Shown: piece after piece, positions 45,250 through 56,494 of the stretch | Layout: every line of letters begins with the position of its first letter | Numbering within the stretch: the first letter of the stretch is position 1 | DNA from: Symmetrospora coprosmae | Lineage: Eukaryota; Basidiomycota; Cystobasidiomycetes; Symmetrosporaceae | Length of the DNA: 64,000 nt | Reading direction: 5' to 3' | NCBI GenBank assembly: GCA_008802785.1 | Contig: VUYT01000002.1 | Coordinates: 682,001-746,000 of the forward strand | Translations under genes and position numbers: made by a program | The notes under the pieces: generated by a model | The model's database searches: none | What the model saw: the letters and a program-made list of their open reading frames with translations, nothing else | What the model was told of the DNA's origin: nothing

Positions 45250-45260
45250 TCGGTACCGAA
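45250..45260. promoter_or_regulatory. TCGGTACCGAA (candidate operator 2)
   Basis: Exact 11 bp copy of candidate operator 1, placed about 250 bp upstream of the transporter start; the 10 bp core TCGGTACCGA is palindromic. Confidence 0.5.
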
Positions 45261-45508
45261 GTACTCCTCCTCCGCTTCATCACAGTCGCTTCCCCCAGAA
45301 CCCGGGAGCCCGGAGCTCACCTCTGCCATGCGTGGATTCCCCTCTCAGCTTCACACTCTCCTCTGCTTCTCTCCCGCATCTTCTCCATCTTCTCCAGCTT
45401 CTTGCGCTTTCACCTCAGTCTTGCGCCGCCCTCCAGCCGTTTGACATCCTACAGCACATCCGCTTGAAACCTGCCTACGCCACATTTATCCAGACACTGT
45501 CGCCAACT

Positions 45509-47548
45509 ATGGGGCTCAAGGATATGGCTCTGTATCAAGACATGACGGGCACTCTGTTCTGCTCGTCTTTCGTCGCCTCTTTGGGCGCTTTCGCCTTCGG
45601 GGTGAGTCGGGAAGTCCTCTCAAACCCGTTGTAAGCGCGTGCTAATCAGGACTACGCAACCGCAGTATGATCAGGGCTACTGGGGTGCCATCCTTGGGTC
45701 ATCCTACTTCAACTCGCAATTCGGATCTTACACAAGTCCGACAACCGGCCTCGTCACCCTGTCCACTTCGGAGGCCTCGGCCGGAACAGGGCTCGGTTAC
45801 ACGGGTATCCTACTTGGAGCCATGGCAGCGCCCTGGATCGTCGAACCATACGGACGCAAGGTCGCATTCATGAGCATGGCCATCCTTTCGATAGTTGGAA
45901 CCGTCATCCAGCTCACGAGCACCATTAACCTGAGCTACTGGCAGCTGGTCGCTGGCAAGGTCGTCGTCAACGCTTCGAGTCAGTTACATCGTCCGACACT
46001 GGTTATTGGTAACGAGCAACACTGAAAGCGACCTCCCTCTTCGCAGTCGGTATCGCCGCTTCCAGCATTGGCATCTACCTCTCCGAATGCTCCCCAGCGC
46101 GCTCCCGCGGGGCACTTACCTCTCTCTACACGCAATGCCAAAACTTCGGATCCCTTGTGTCTATCGGTGTCATCAACGCTGTGGTTGAGCGCAACGACTC
46201 GCTCAACTGGATGGTCCCTCTCGCAGTGCAGATTGTCCTGCCTGTGATCATCCTCGCGCTCACTCCCTTCATCCCGGAGAGTCCGCGCTGGCTCTGCAGC
46301 AAAGGCAAGCTCGACCAGGCGCGTGTCTCCCTGCGGAGATTGCGTGGTGGCGCAGCCGACATAGAGGAGGAGATTACCGAGATGGAGGTCGCAGCCAAAG
46401 CGCAGATCGCACTCGCCCACTCTGCCAAGGTTATCGATCTTTTCCGAGGCACCAACTTGCGGAGAACCTGGATCGCCTGTTCGGTCCAGGCTCTACAGCA
46501 GTCAATGGGCATCGCCTTCGTGTCAAACTGTAAGCGTCGGTCCCATTTGCGCATGCGAGGATTAGCAATCACTGACGCTTGGTGGCTATAGACATGATCC
46601 TGACTCTGCTGGGACTCGGAATAACGTAAGGACTAGGGTCGTTCATAGTACGAAGGCAAGGAGAAGAGCTGACGCAAACACCCACACACAGCGATGTGTA
46701 CGCACTCTTTGCGGGTGTCATTGGCTGCAATACTGTCGCGTCGATAATCGCCATCCCCTTTCCGGACAAGTTCGGCCGTCGCCCCATTCTCATCATCGGC
46801 GCTTTCGGGGTAAGTCTCGATGCGTTGCTAGTGTGTACGCCTCCCCCTAGGAAGCTGAAGAAGTGCCCAATGCTTTTCAGATGGGCACCTCCATGTTCAT
46901 TCTTGCGCTGATCTCGACAATCACGGACGCACCGACTGGCCATCTGGGAAGGCTAGTGGGTGAGTCACGAGGAAACACATACGCGGGCTCTACAGCCACC
47001 TGGATCTGTACTTTCTGACGCCGCATATCATCTATCACCCTTATTTCACACCGCAATCTCCAGTCTTCAGCGCATTTCTGTACTGCACCGTGCTGGCTGC
47101 TTTCTGGTCGGCCATTCCATGGACCATCTCCAGCGAGATCGCCTCGCCAGTTCAGCGCGAGAACACCCTGGCCGCTAGTGTCTGGTCGTCCTTCGCCGTC
47201 GGCCTGCTCATCAGCTACGTCTCGCCTTACCTCCAGAACCCGGGCTACGGCAACCTCGGTGGCCGCATCGGCTGGATCTGGATGGCTTTTGCCATTCTTG
47301 CCATCGTCTTTGTCTTCTTCTTTGTCCCCGAATTCAACGGTCGCACGCTCGAAGAGATCGATCTGCTGTTCGAGAACGGGATCCCTGCCCGCAAGTTTGC
47401 CAGCACCGACATCTCGACATTGGTTGCAGGAAGCACGCAGGAGGCCATCCGTCAGCAGCAGGGTCAGCATGCGAGCGAGACAAGCAGCGAGAAGGAGGTC
47501 AAGGATGGCGTCGAGGACGTCAACGCCGAGGTAGCGTACAGGGCTTGA
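45509..47548 (+). CDS. MFS sugar transporter
   Basis: Twelve-helix major facilitator of the sugar porter family at the plasma membrane. Exons 45509-45601, 45666-45978, 46047-46529, 46592-46625, 46692-46809, 46881-46959, 47064-47548; product 534 residues. Family marks: helix 1 ends in FGYDQGYWG; the loop-2 motif is seen in EPYGRKVAFM; helix 4-5 has YLSECSPARSRGAL; the mid-loop motif PESPRWL is present; loop 8 has FPDKFGRRP; and the C-terminal motif is VPEFNGRTLEEIDLLF. The 34 nt fourth exon encodes part of helix 7 (MILTLLGLGIT). It shares a divergent promoter with an intracellular GH3 beta-glucosidase, so cellobiose or another beta-glucoside is a sensible guess for the substrate. The start is the first ATG in the open frame. 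Confidence 0.92.
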
Positions 47549-47903
47549 TGCGGGATGCGGTAGTCAGTCAGCCGTTGCGGTCAGACGGTCAGTTCTTCAG
47601 ATTCTCATGCACTTTAGTACGTGTCTCTTGTATGCAAGACCGTACAGTTTCTCGCTACTGCCCCTCTCTCCACTCGCCGATATCCCTTTGTTGCCCGGGC
47701 ATCCGCTCACTCTGCACAGCTCACGTCGCCTGCTCTCGCCACCGTCGGCTGTGTTGCAGGCTGAAGCGTCTACAGATCTGCGCACTCCTGCCTCTGGAGA
47801 CATCTTCGCTTCATCATGGACCGACCTCGTCACCAACGAATGCGAGAGAATTTGGCATACTGCACCAAGCCCGCCTGAGCTGAACTAACATTCGCCACCA
47901 CTC
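47549..47903. promoter_or_regulatory. Spacer upstream of the GPI-type protein gene
   Basis: 355 bp: transporter 3' UTR and promoter of the next gene. No repeat or site stands out. Confidence 0.3.
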
Positions 47904-48979
47904 ATGAAAGGACTGCTCGCCATCGCTACAGCGTCCTGCTGCGTCCTGCACGCCCGGAGTCAGTCATTGCCGCTCCTGGTGAGCGGTCCGCCTCGGTCTG
48001 CAGCTCCGACGGCTCCAAATACGCCGACGATACCATCGTACACACCGTCAAATCTGAATGGCGGCGGCAACACAGCTGTCTCGTCGTCGTATGTGGGCAT
48101 CGGAGCGTCTGCTTCATCGAGCAGTGCTGTAGCCGTGACCGAGTCGAAGAGCGACAAGGGAGGCAAGTCAGCCACGGCAGCGACAACCGCCTCCGGTTCC
48201 GATTCAGACGCGAGCAGCAGAAACGTCAATGTCACTCTGGCACGCATGCCAGACCCGCAAGAGTTCTGCAAAGACATGAAGGAGATTTCGTCTGGCTCCA
48301 CGCTCAACGTCACCTGGCTCAGCAAGGGGCGATACAGCAGCAACCTGTACGTGCGGTACGCAAGCGACGCGTACAACAATTGGGTCAGCGTGCCTGCTTT
48401 TCCGCCCTTCTCTGGCCGCAAGAGAGACGGCGAAGAGGAGAGCGATGACGACGAGGAGAAGGATGACCCTACTGCTGACTATATCGTAGTGCGTGGCCAC
48501 GCTCGGCTCGGTCTTTCAGGAAATGAGCGCTGACTTTGTCGTCCCCTTGCATGGACCAGAGCTACCAGCACACGGTTCAGTCGTATCAAAAGGGCATCAT
48601 GTTCACCATTGGGCAGTTTGACGGCGCCAAGGATGCGACCGTCGCGACGCTGAACAGCAAGAAGATCAAGATCGTGAGTGAGTGTATTAAGCGGAAGGAT
48701 GGCCTCGCAGCAGGCGAGACCGAGACCGAGACCGGGACCGAGGACAACGATAGCGTAGATCAAGACGAGGAAGGTATTGCGGAACTGGCGGACGGCGAGG
48801 CGGCTGAGCTGGACGAGAGCACTGCTGCAGTAGATGCGGAAGCGGCGGGCAGCCTGGATGCAACGGACACGGTCGATGTCAGCGCGGCATCGGCCATGCT
48901 CGTGCAGTCCGACCTGACGCAGATAGTAGGCATCATGAGCATCCTGTTGGCATGGGGTATAGCTGCGCTTGCACCGTAA
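47904..48979 (+). CDS. Predicted GPI-anchored cell-surface protein
   Basis: Exons 47904-48488 and 48560-48979; product 334 residues. The N-terminus looks like a signal peptide (MKGLLAIATASCCVLHARSQ). Next is a Ser/Thr/Ala/Pro-rich region likely to be O-glycosylated. A folded part follows with few cysteines (FCKDMKEIS), N-glycosylation sequons (NVT twice), YVRYASDAYNNWVSVP, and QSYQKGIMFTIGQFDGAKDA. An acidic Glu/Asp/Ala region ends in a C-terminal hydrophobic tail (QIVGIMSILLAWGIAALAP) with no basic residues after it, as expected for GPI attachment. I do not recognise the folded region. The donor could be at 48486 or 48489; both keep frame. It is most likely a wall or plasma-membrane mannoprotein. 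Confidence 0.75.
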
Positions 48980-49339
48980 GTCAGTTCAAGTTCACCGTGA
49001 CATACGTATTTGCCACCACTGCTTGACCTTCGCTACCCAAATTTGAGAGACCCGTCACGTCGAGCTCTTTTGCTTCAATACGGTCAAGTAGAACCTGCTG
49101 CACCAGCACCGAGCCTTAGTCCGGGATCCTGTTCGAAGGGATCCTCGTCGGTGATTGTCTGTGCAGCTTCGTGCTCGTGTCCATTACTGCCCTTCGAGGC
49201 GCACTCAGGATAGATAGAGCACGAGCAGGAGCAGGAGCAGGAGCAGCAACGGCAGCAGCAACAGCAATAACATCAGGACGAGCAGTCTCATCATCATCAT
49301 CATCACCATCGTCGTCGTCATTGTCGCATCGTCGCCAAC
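48980..49339. promoter_or_regulatory. Promoter and 5' UTR of UTP12 with short repeats
   Basis: 360 bp with AGC/AGG-rich imperfect repeats at about 49218-49266 (gagcaggagcaggagcagga) and an ATC run at about 49290-49305. These are low-complexity leader sequence; no gene seen. Confidence 0.45.
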
Positions 49340-52300
49340 ATGGTCCGCAGCTACTCGCGTCACGGGCCCGTCGAAGCGTTTGGCGTTGTCACCTCAAACA
49401 GCAGCAACAGCCTGTTCGATGGCAAGCTCGCATTCGTGCCAGCGAATGAGGATGTCCTTGTCTGTGCGTAATCCCAGAGCTCTATCCAGCTTGCATTGAG
49501 GATGTCTCCCACGGTCGCTGAAGCTGACTCCTCTGTGCGCATGCGAACGTCAACTACTCTCTGCAGGGAACATGAAAAAGGGAGAGCTGCTCGCAATGTG
49601 GCACGAAACAGGGCACCGCGCAGAGGTGACGTGCATGGCGCATTCGCACAGCAACAGGGACACCTATGCGGTGGGATACCAGGATGGCAGCATCCGGCTC
49701 TGGTCGGCAAAGGAGAAGAGCGTCATTGTCACCTTCAACGGCCACCGAAAAGCCGTCACTGCGCTCGAGTTCGACCAGGATGGTACCCGTCTTGCCAGTG
49801 GCAGTCAGGACACTGATATCATCCTCTGGGATACAGTCGCGGAGAATGGCATGTTCCGGTGAGCAAGCGCTTTCCTCCTCATCACATATGGTTCCCAAAA
49901 GCCGTTCGATGACCTGACGAGGCGGCTGCCAACGCCTCCTGCAGACTGCGAGGGCACCGAGACCAAATCACAGCACTCGCCTTTGTCGCAGCACCGCCTG
50001 CTCATCAAACCGAGGGAGATGAAGAAGAGAGGGAAGTCGCCTCGACATCCGCCCAGCCGGCACGCCGCAGCCATCAGAACCACCTCATCTCGTCTTCGAA
50101 GGATACCCTTCTCAAGCTGTGGGACCTGCCAACTCAGCACTGCATTTCTACAGTCATCGCGCACCGGACGCAGGTGTGGTCACTCAGCGCCTTTGTGGAC
50201 GCCTCTACATCGCGCGTCGTCATCATCACTGGTGGAGGCGAGGGCGAGGCTAAGGCATGGACTGTCGACTCGGACATCCTCAACGGGAACAGGGCACTGC
50301 CTGCAGAGGGCGAAGTCCAAACGTCCGGCAGTGCGCCTCTACGCGCCCTTCGCCCCTTGGTCGAAGGACTGCTGCCGCTGAGCAGTCTCTCGCACTCGCA
50401 GCGAATCGCCCAGGTCGCATTTCACTCAACGGAGAATCTCATCGCCGTGCAGACCACGGAGCGGACGGTTGAAGTCCTGCGTTTACGAACGGAAGAAGAG
50501 ATCAGGAAGAAAGCGGCGCGCCGGCGCAAGCGAGAGAAGGAGAAGAAGAAGGACGTCGCTGCCGACACGAATGGCACGGCCGACAATGAGGCGACGTGGA
50601 AGGACCGCCTCGCGAGCTGGATCATCATCCGGACGCCAGGCAAAATTCGCTCGTTTGACTTCGGCACGGGCAATCAGAATCTAAAGGCGGGCGACGTCAC
50701 CATCATGACTGCTCTGGCCAACAACGCCGTCGAGGTCTGGCAGCTCCCACCTCAGCCGACCAAGTCGAGCAAGAAGGGCAAGAAGGCTGGGGCAGAAGAG
50801 GGCGAGGCGACATTTGGAGAAGAGACGGAAGCAACTCGGCTACACGCCCTCGAGCTACCTGGGCACCGGACGGACGTGCGGACTCTCTCGCTGTCGTCAG
50901 ACGATGCCTTGCTCGCGTCGGGCTCGAATGGCTCGCTCAAGGTGTGGAATGTCAGGACCACCAAATGCGTCCGCACGATGGAGTGCGGATACAGCATTTG
51001 CTCGGCATTCCTCCCTGGCGACCGACACATTGTCGTCGGCACCAAGAGCGGAGACCTCATGCTGTACGATGTGGGCTCGAGCACACTGCTCGAGACGTTC
51101 CCTGCCCATTCGAGCGAGATCTGGGGCGTGTGCGTTCGGCCCGATGGCAAGGGCTTGGTGTCGGGCGGTGCGGACAAAGACGTCAAGTTCTGGGATTTCG
51201 AGATCAAGGATGTGATCATCAACGCCGACGAGAAAGACGCGCCTCCGGTGCGTGTGCTTCCGCAGGGTCGCCTTACTACTGTGCAGCACGTCCAGACTGA
51301 CTTCTTCGAGGTTTTACCCTGTGCACATAGGCCTATCGCAAGACCCTGTCGATGACGCACGTACGGACGCTCAAGATGACCGAAGACGTTCTAGCTGTCA
51401 AATACAGTCCGAACGGAAGGTTCCTTGCGGTCGCTCTGCTGGACTCCACAGTCAAAGTCTTCTACGCCGACACCCTCAAATTCTTCCTTTCGCTGTACGG
51501 CCACAAGGTGAGTCACTCTCGCTCCTGTTGCGAAGAGCTCCGCGGTCTGAACCTACATGCCATATCGCGGCTTCGCACCTACAGCTTCCGGTCCTGTCGA
51601 TGGACATCTCGAGCGATTCCAAGCTCATCGTGACCTCGTCCGCAGACAAAAACGTCAAGATATGGGGAATGGACTTTGGTGACTGCCACCGCTCGCTCTT
51701 TGCGCATGATGACAGCATCATGCAGGTCCAGTTTGAGAATGACAGCCACTACTTTTGGACCGTGTCAAAGGACAAGATGGTCAAGTACTGGGACGGCGAC
51801 AAGTTCGAGTGCATACAGAAGCTGGACGGGCATCACGGCGAGGTCTGGGCGTTGGCAGTCAGCCATCAAGGCAAGTTCGTCATCAGTGCTGCGCACGACC
51901 GGAGCATCCGTATATGGGAGAAACTAGACGAGCCGGTAAGCCAGCCCTGCCTCCGCTTCTCGCCGTCAGCTGGAGGCCCGTACTGATCCGCTGTTACGCG
52001 CTGTTGCAGCTTTTCCTCGAAGAAGAGCGTGAGCGTGAGCTCGAGGCCATCTATGACGCCAACGCTGAGCGCGACCGTGAACGCAACGAGCTTCGAGCGA
52101 CACGAGACGGGGGCGCCACAGGACCAGAGGTGTCTGCTGTTGAAAAGACGACGACGGAGACGCTCATGGCGGGCGAGAAGATCATGGAGGCGCTTGACAT
52201 CTCCGAGGAAGACCGGCGTGGCGCCGATGCGTACGAGGAAAGCAAGACGAGCATGACGGACGAGTCTATCGTCAAGATGGCGCCGCGCCAGCGGAATCCC

Positions 52301-52913
52301 ATCTTCTCCATCTACCCGTCCTACATTGACCCGGAGGTGCACGTACTCAAGGTCGTGCAGAAAATCCCACCAGCGTCATTGAACGATGCACTGCTCGTTC
52401 TTCCATTTGCCAAGGTCGTCTCTATGCTCAAGCATCTCGACTTCTGGGCGCAGCACGTACGTGAAGCTTGTGCCACTGGCTTTCTTTCGTGCATGTGCTG
52501 ATATCAGCGTGCTACTCCGACAAAACGCCCAGAAACTGCACATTGCCCTCACCTCGCGTGTCCTGTTCTTCCTTCTCAAGATTCACTACTCGCAGATTGT
52601 GGCTACCCGTCTCATGCGCTCAACTATACTGCAGCTCAAGGCTCACTTGCAGGGCGCGCTCGAAGGGCAAAAGGTGCGCCTTGATAGAAGGCGTGCAATG
52701 ATCGATCACTGGGCGCTGATTCGACTCGACCGGTCTCCCACTCAGGAAACCATCGGTTACAATCTGGCCGCCCTCAAGCACGTCCGTCGGCAATATGTCG
52801 CGGATCGGACGAACGAATTCTATGAGGCCGAGGGCTTCGCAAACGAGGAGAAGGTCAGAGCACGGATAGAAGAGAGCCAGAAGAAGCGCAAGCGTGCCAG
52901 CATCAAGGCTTAG
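49340..52913 (+). CDS. UTP12: UTP12/DIP2 (WDR3), SSU processome WD40 protein
   Basis: Component of the UtpB subcomplex of the small-subunit processome, needed for 18S rRNA maturation in the nucleolus. Exons 49340-49463, 49567-49858, 49945-51247, 51331-51507, 51585-51935, 52010-52456, 52533-52913; product 1024 residues. The start [20 protein letters not shown] matches the usual beginning. Two beta-propellers of WD40 repeats follow, with units such as [43 protein letters not shown] and [15 protein letters not shown] Lys/Arg/Glu-rich coil ([17 protein letters not shown]) sits between repeats near residue 310. The Utp12 helical domain is at the end ([20 protein letters not shown]). In the last intron the nearer AG at 52505-52506 breaks frame; the one at 52531-52532 restores [10 protein letters not shown]. 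Confidence 0.94.
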
Positions 52914-53352
52914 GCGTTGGCGTCAGGCGTCTCACGTTCGCTGTGGCGACAGCACTAGGGTGGCCCGCCCGCACATGCGAGCGCGTCAGAGATGCGAGTA
53001 TGCCGCAATGCTGTTGGGATGGGCTGTGACTGGGTACGACACGCTTGTGCAAGCTCATTATTGTTGTTGTCCCAGCTTGAAATGCTGGCTTCGGCGGGAG
53101 GAATGCGCCGGGACTTGGATTCTTCGGCTGGTGGCAACGCTGGACGGACAACACGGGCAGACTGACTGGAGAGGGTCGAAGCGCAGCAATTGCGTCTGCT
53201 TTCACTTCTGCTTCATTTACAGCACCAAGCCTTCACTTTCTCTACCTACCTCCACCCCACACTCCTTTTTTTCTTTGCCATATCGAAGGACCTCCCGCGA
53301 AAGCTTACGGCGCGCGCGCTCTCTGTCTTCATACGCACTACACTCCGTCGCC
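52914..53352. promoter_or_regulatory. Upstream region of the double-psi barrel protein gene
   Basis: 439 bp. The last 140 bp are CT-rich with a polypyrimidine run at about 53260-53275, resembling the leaders of the secreted protein genes. Confidence 0.35.
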
Positions 53353-54830
53353 ATGTCCGTATACTCTCGCACACTGTGCATGTCCACGCTCGCTTCCATC
53401 CTCCTGCACGCCTCGACCTTCGGCCTGGCTGCCTCGGCGCCACTCTCTGTTTCAAACGCCACAGCCTCGTCATCCTCCAGCGACTCCATCCGGGCCCGCC
53501 CTCGGCAGTTGCAGTCTCTTTCGCAACCGGACAATGATGGGTGGCTCCACTTCGACTCGTTCGGCCTGATGCTGCCCATGGACGGCCACCAGGACGACTC
53601 GGACGAGTCGCTCGCAGCGTGCCAGGACGGGACTGTCGAGTGCCAGCAACACAACGACAGCCCACCCTCTCAGCCGGACTTTGTTCAGGGTCACTCGGCA
53701 GCAGCTAGGCGGGGCTTGCAGCCCGTCTCGGGAAGCAGGGACCTCATCAAGCGGAACGGGACCTTCGGGCTCGGAGAGGACGGACAGCCCATCTATTCCG
53801 TCATCCCTGCCGGCGACAAGGACGCTGACGCTGGAGACAAGGACGACGATGACGAGGCCGATGAGGAGGAAGAGGGCGACGATGATGATGGCGCTCCGCC
53901 CGAAATCCATAACGCCGACACCACGGGCGATCTCATCAAGCGCTCGCCGTCATCCATCGACCTCCGCCACTCCTCCTCGACTCTGGCCAAGCGAGCGTCG
54001 TCCTACATCTCGAAGCTGTTCAAGCGCAAGAGTAAGTCGAACAAGAAGAAAGGTTCGCGCACCTCGTCGAAGAAGAAGAACCGAAACAAGGGCAAGGGCA
54101 AAGGCCGCAAGTCCGGGTCCAAGAAGAGCAAGAAAGGCAAGGGAGGCAACGCGCTTGAGAAGCTCGGGTCCGATCTCATCATGAAGGGCGCCACGCTGCT
54201 GTGAGCCTTCATACGTCACGTCGGCTTGACCAGACCGCAGCGAAGCCTCGGGCACTGACGCCTCCTGATCGTCTCCGCAGGACGACCATCACCTGGTACA
54301 CGGGCGTCGACCTCCTCAATCCGTACTGCGACCGCGAGTCCAAGTGGACGCCGACGGACGACAGCATGATCATTGCCGTTACGCAGAAGTGGTCTGCGCG
54401 GCCTGCTTGCGGCGAGTTCATGGAGATCCAGACGACCGACAAGGGCAAGAAGGTGAGTCTTGGCCGCGTCGTGATCTCGACCGTCTGCCATCCAGACTGC
54501 TTGCGCGCAGGCTGAGTAACTTCGCTGGGTCACTGGCCGCAGCAGCGCTCAATTGTCGCGCGCGTCGTTGATCTGTGCGGCGGCTGCATCCCGGAGGTGC
54601 CGCACGCCGATCTGAGCAAGGCGGCATTCAGCAAGCTGTACGATCTGGACGTGGGCCGAGTCAAAGGACGTGAGTGTGCCAGCCATGCAGATCAACTGAC
54701 CCTGCAGCATTCTTCCCGTGGTAGCTGGTGCTGATGCTTGCTTTGTCCTGTTCGTGCAGTCAAGATGCGCCGCGTATCGGGACCACGGGGCAAGTGGAGC
54801 GACAGGCTCTATGGTCCTCGCAACCTCTGA
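53353..54830 (+). CDS. Secreted double-psi beta-barrel (RlpA/expansin-like) protein with multibasic propeptide region
   Basis: Exons 53353-54200, 54281-54452, 54543-54669, 54760-54830; product 405 residues. Signal peptide in the first 28 residues (STLASILLHASTFGLAASA). The C-terminal 120 residues form a DPBB domain: ITWYTGVDLLNPYC, DDSMIIAVTQKW, CGEFMEIQTTDKGKK, VVDLCGGC with the conserved Asp, and DLSKAAFSKLYDLDVGRVKG. Before it lie an Asp/Glu block (about 155-180) and a very Lys-rich block (about 226-275). Kex2-type LysArg sites follow residues 134 and 197 (both in DLIKR), 214 and 225. Barrels of this kind occur in secreted wall-binding and protease-inhibitor proteins. The third exon has two possible acceptors (54542 and 54545), differing by one Gln. 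Confidence 0.83.
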
Positions 54831-55392
54831 TGTGCCGACTGCTGTCGTACTCGTCGTGGCTGGTGCCAATTCCGCGTCATGTGAATAGTGCTGCGCACTT
54901 GCTGCCCCGGCCCCTCCCAACCTAAGGCCCTTCGAGCTTCATGTCATTGTATACCCAGTGCCTTTCATAGACGAAGTGGAAGGCAGTAATAGAGGCAGTC
55001 TGCCATGGCCCATGCAGGTTGCCCGGTCGTCCATTGCATGACAAAGATGGTTCTGAGAGGAAGCAATTACCAAGCGTGCTGGGTGACCAGGGGTGTAGCC
55101 TGGCCATGCTGCTCTCATGATGGCAGGGTGTTAATGGACAAGAGCGTCGATGAACGTGTATTGGCCCTCTGTTGCACACTGTAACATCGCATAGGCGGGA
55201 ACTAAGCCGCGCACTCTCCTCCAGAAGGAAGAAGCGCAGCATTGGTGATTTTGTCTGACCAGACCAGGGAGCTGGAGTCGCGCAACGAATCTCTCCATCA
55301 AAGCAGCAGTGCACAAAACTGGCAGGCTACATACGGCTCTTCTGCTTCTCCTCCTCCAGTGCAAGGTCCGTCGACTGTCCCACTGGAGATAG
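54831..55392. terminator. Convergent 3' regions
   Basis: 562 bp between two converging stops. A minus-strand open frame of 130 codons (54922-55314) has no conserved features and starts nowhere convincing; I do not call it a gene. Confidence 0.35.
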
Positions 55393-56494
55393 TCACAGGT
55401 TGAACTGGCTCCGCTGGTATTCGGTTTGGGCAGCCTACAAGTGCAACACGCATGACGCTGGTCAGCCTTCGGTCCGGGAGTGAGCGAGAAGCCAATGCGA
55501 TGAAATGCTCACGGCCGCCTCGTCCGTAAACCAAAAGACCTCTCCCGGCGCGACGGGCCTGACCAAACTAGCAGGGAGCGGTGGGTCTGCTCCATCAAGG
55601 GCCTTCTTGAGGATCTCCTTCTTTCCATCTCCTGTGCAGACGAATGCCGCGCGGTATGCGTGGCCCAGGACGGGGTAGGTGAGTGTGATTCGCTTGGCCG
55701 GGGGTTTCGGCGAGTCGTCGAGCCACGCTATCCACCGCAGCTCCTCTGAGAGGAGCTCGTGCCCGGGGAAGAGCGAGCACGTGTGCCCGTCTGGGCCCAT
55801 GCCGAGGAGGACGAGGTCAAAGCGCGGGAAGGCGACGGCGTTCTTGCCGGCGAAGGAGGCGATGAGCTGCTGCTCGTAGTCCTCGGCGACCTCCTCTGGG
55901 TCGTCGAGCAGCTCGGTGTTGATGGTGTGGATGTTCTCGCGCGGTAGGGGAACCTTGCTGAAGAGGACGTCGTTGTTGAGCTTGAAGTTGCTGTCGTCGT
56001 GGTCGAGGGGGACGATGCGCTCGTCGGCAAAGAAGACCTCCCTGTATGTGCGTGTGATTGGACGGGTAGCAAAGCGTCAGTGGCTCCAAGACTAAGCGGC
56101 TGGTTCTCCCCTGAGGGGGCGATCCTCCAAGAGCTTATCTCGGCCCCTCACGCCCACGCCCAGGCCCGCACCCACGCCCGTGGCCTCCCTCACTCACCAC
56201 TTGTCCCACTTGACGCGCTCCTCGCCGACGAGGTGCTTTGCGAGTGTTGCTGCAAGGGATCCTCCGCTGATTGCGAGCTTGAATGTGCCCCTCTTTGTGA
56301 TGGCATCGTTCTGAGCTGCAATGACAAAGTCGGCGAGAGCGTGCGAGACCTTGTCGGCGTCCGAAAAGGCGTAGAGGACTGGCGGGGTGGGGCTGGCAGA
56401 GAGCGAAGTCAGCCTTGCTGAGCGGCCAATAGCAATACGACGCCCACGCTTCCTCCTGGACCGTGCCAGGAACCGCCATGATTGTGTGACCCAT
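55393..56494 (-). CDS. 6-phosphogluconolactonase
   Basis: Second step of the oxidative pentose phosphate pathway, in the cytosol (yeast Sol3/Sol4). Exons (minus) 56494-56439, 56392-56198, 56041-55513, 55434-55393; product 273 residues, the normal length. Motifs: [18 protein letters not shown] (N-terminal glucosamine-6-P isomerase-like signature), [35 protein letters not shown], and [20 protein letters not shown] near the C-terminus. Intron 1 (GTATTG donor, 46 bp) is short but gives [16 protein letters not shown] with a normal branch-like CTGAC just before the acceptor. The last exon is 42 nt, encoding [13 protein letters not shown]. Confidence 0.93.

Larger units (their letters stand above)
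44888..45508. promoter_or_regulatory. Divergent promoter of the beta-glucosidase and sugar transporter genes
   Basis: 621 bp between the two starts. It contains two CGGTACCG palindromes (given separately) 160 bp apart and a long CT-rich stretch nearer the transporter (about 45330-45430). One reading frame is open through much of it but has no suitable start. Confidence 0.6.

Noticed and set aside
54922-55314. 130-codon minus-strand open frame between the barrel gene and 6-phosphogluconolactonase
   Set aside because: No motif, no neighbours to splice to, and it lies in a convergent 3' region.
55462-55800. 6-phosphogluconolactonase ending without the small last exon
   Set aside because: Reading on past 55513 gives unrelated residues (VSISSHWLL); the spliced 42 nt exon gives a plausible short end in frame.
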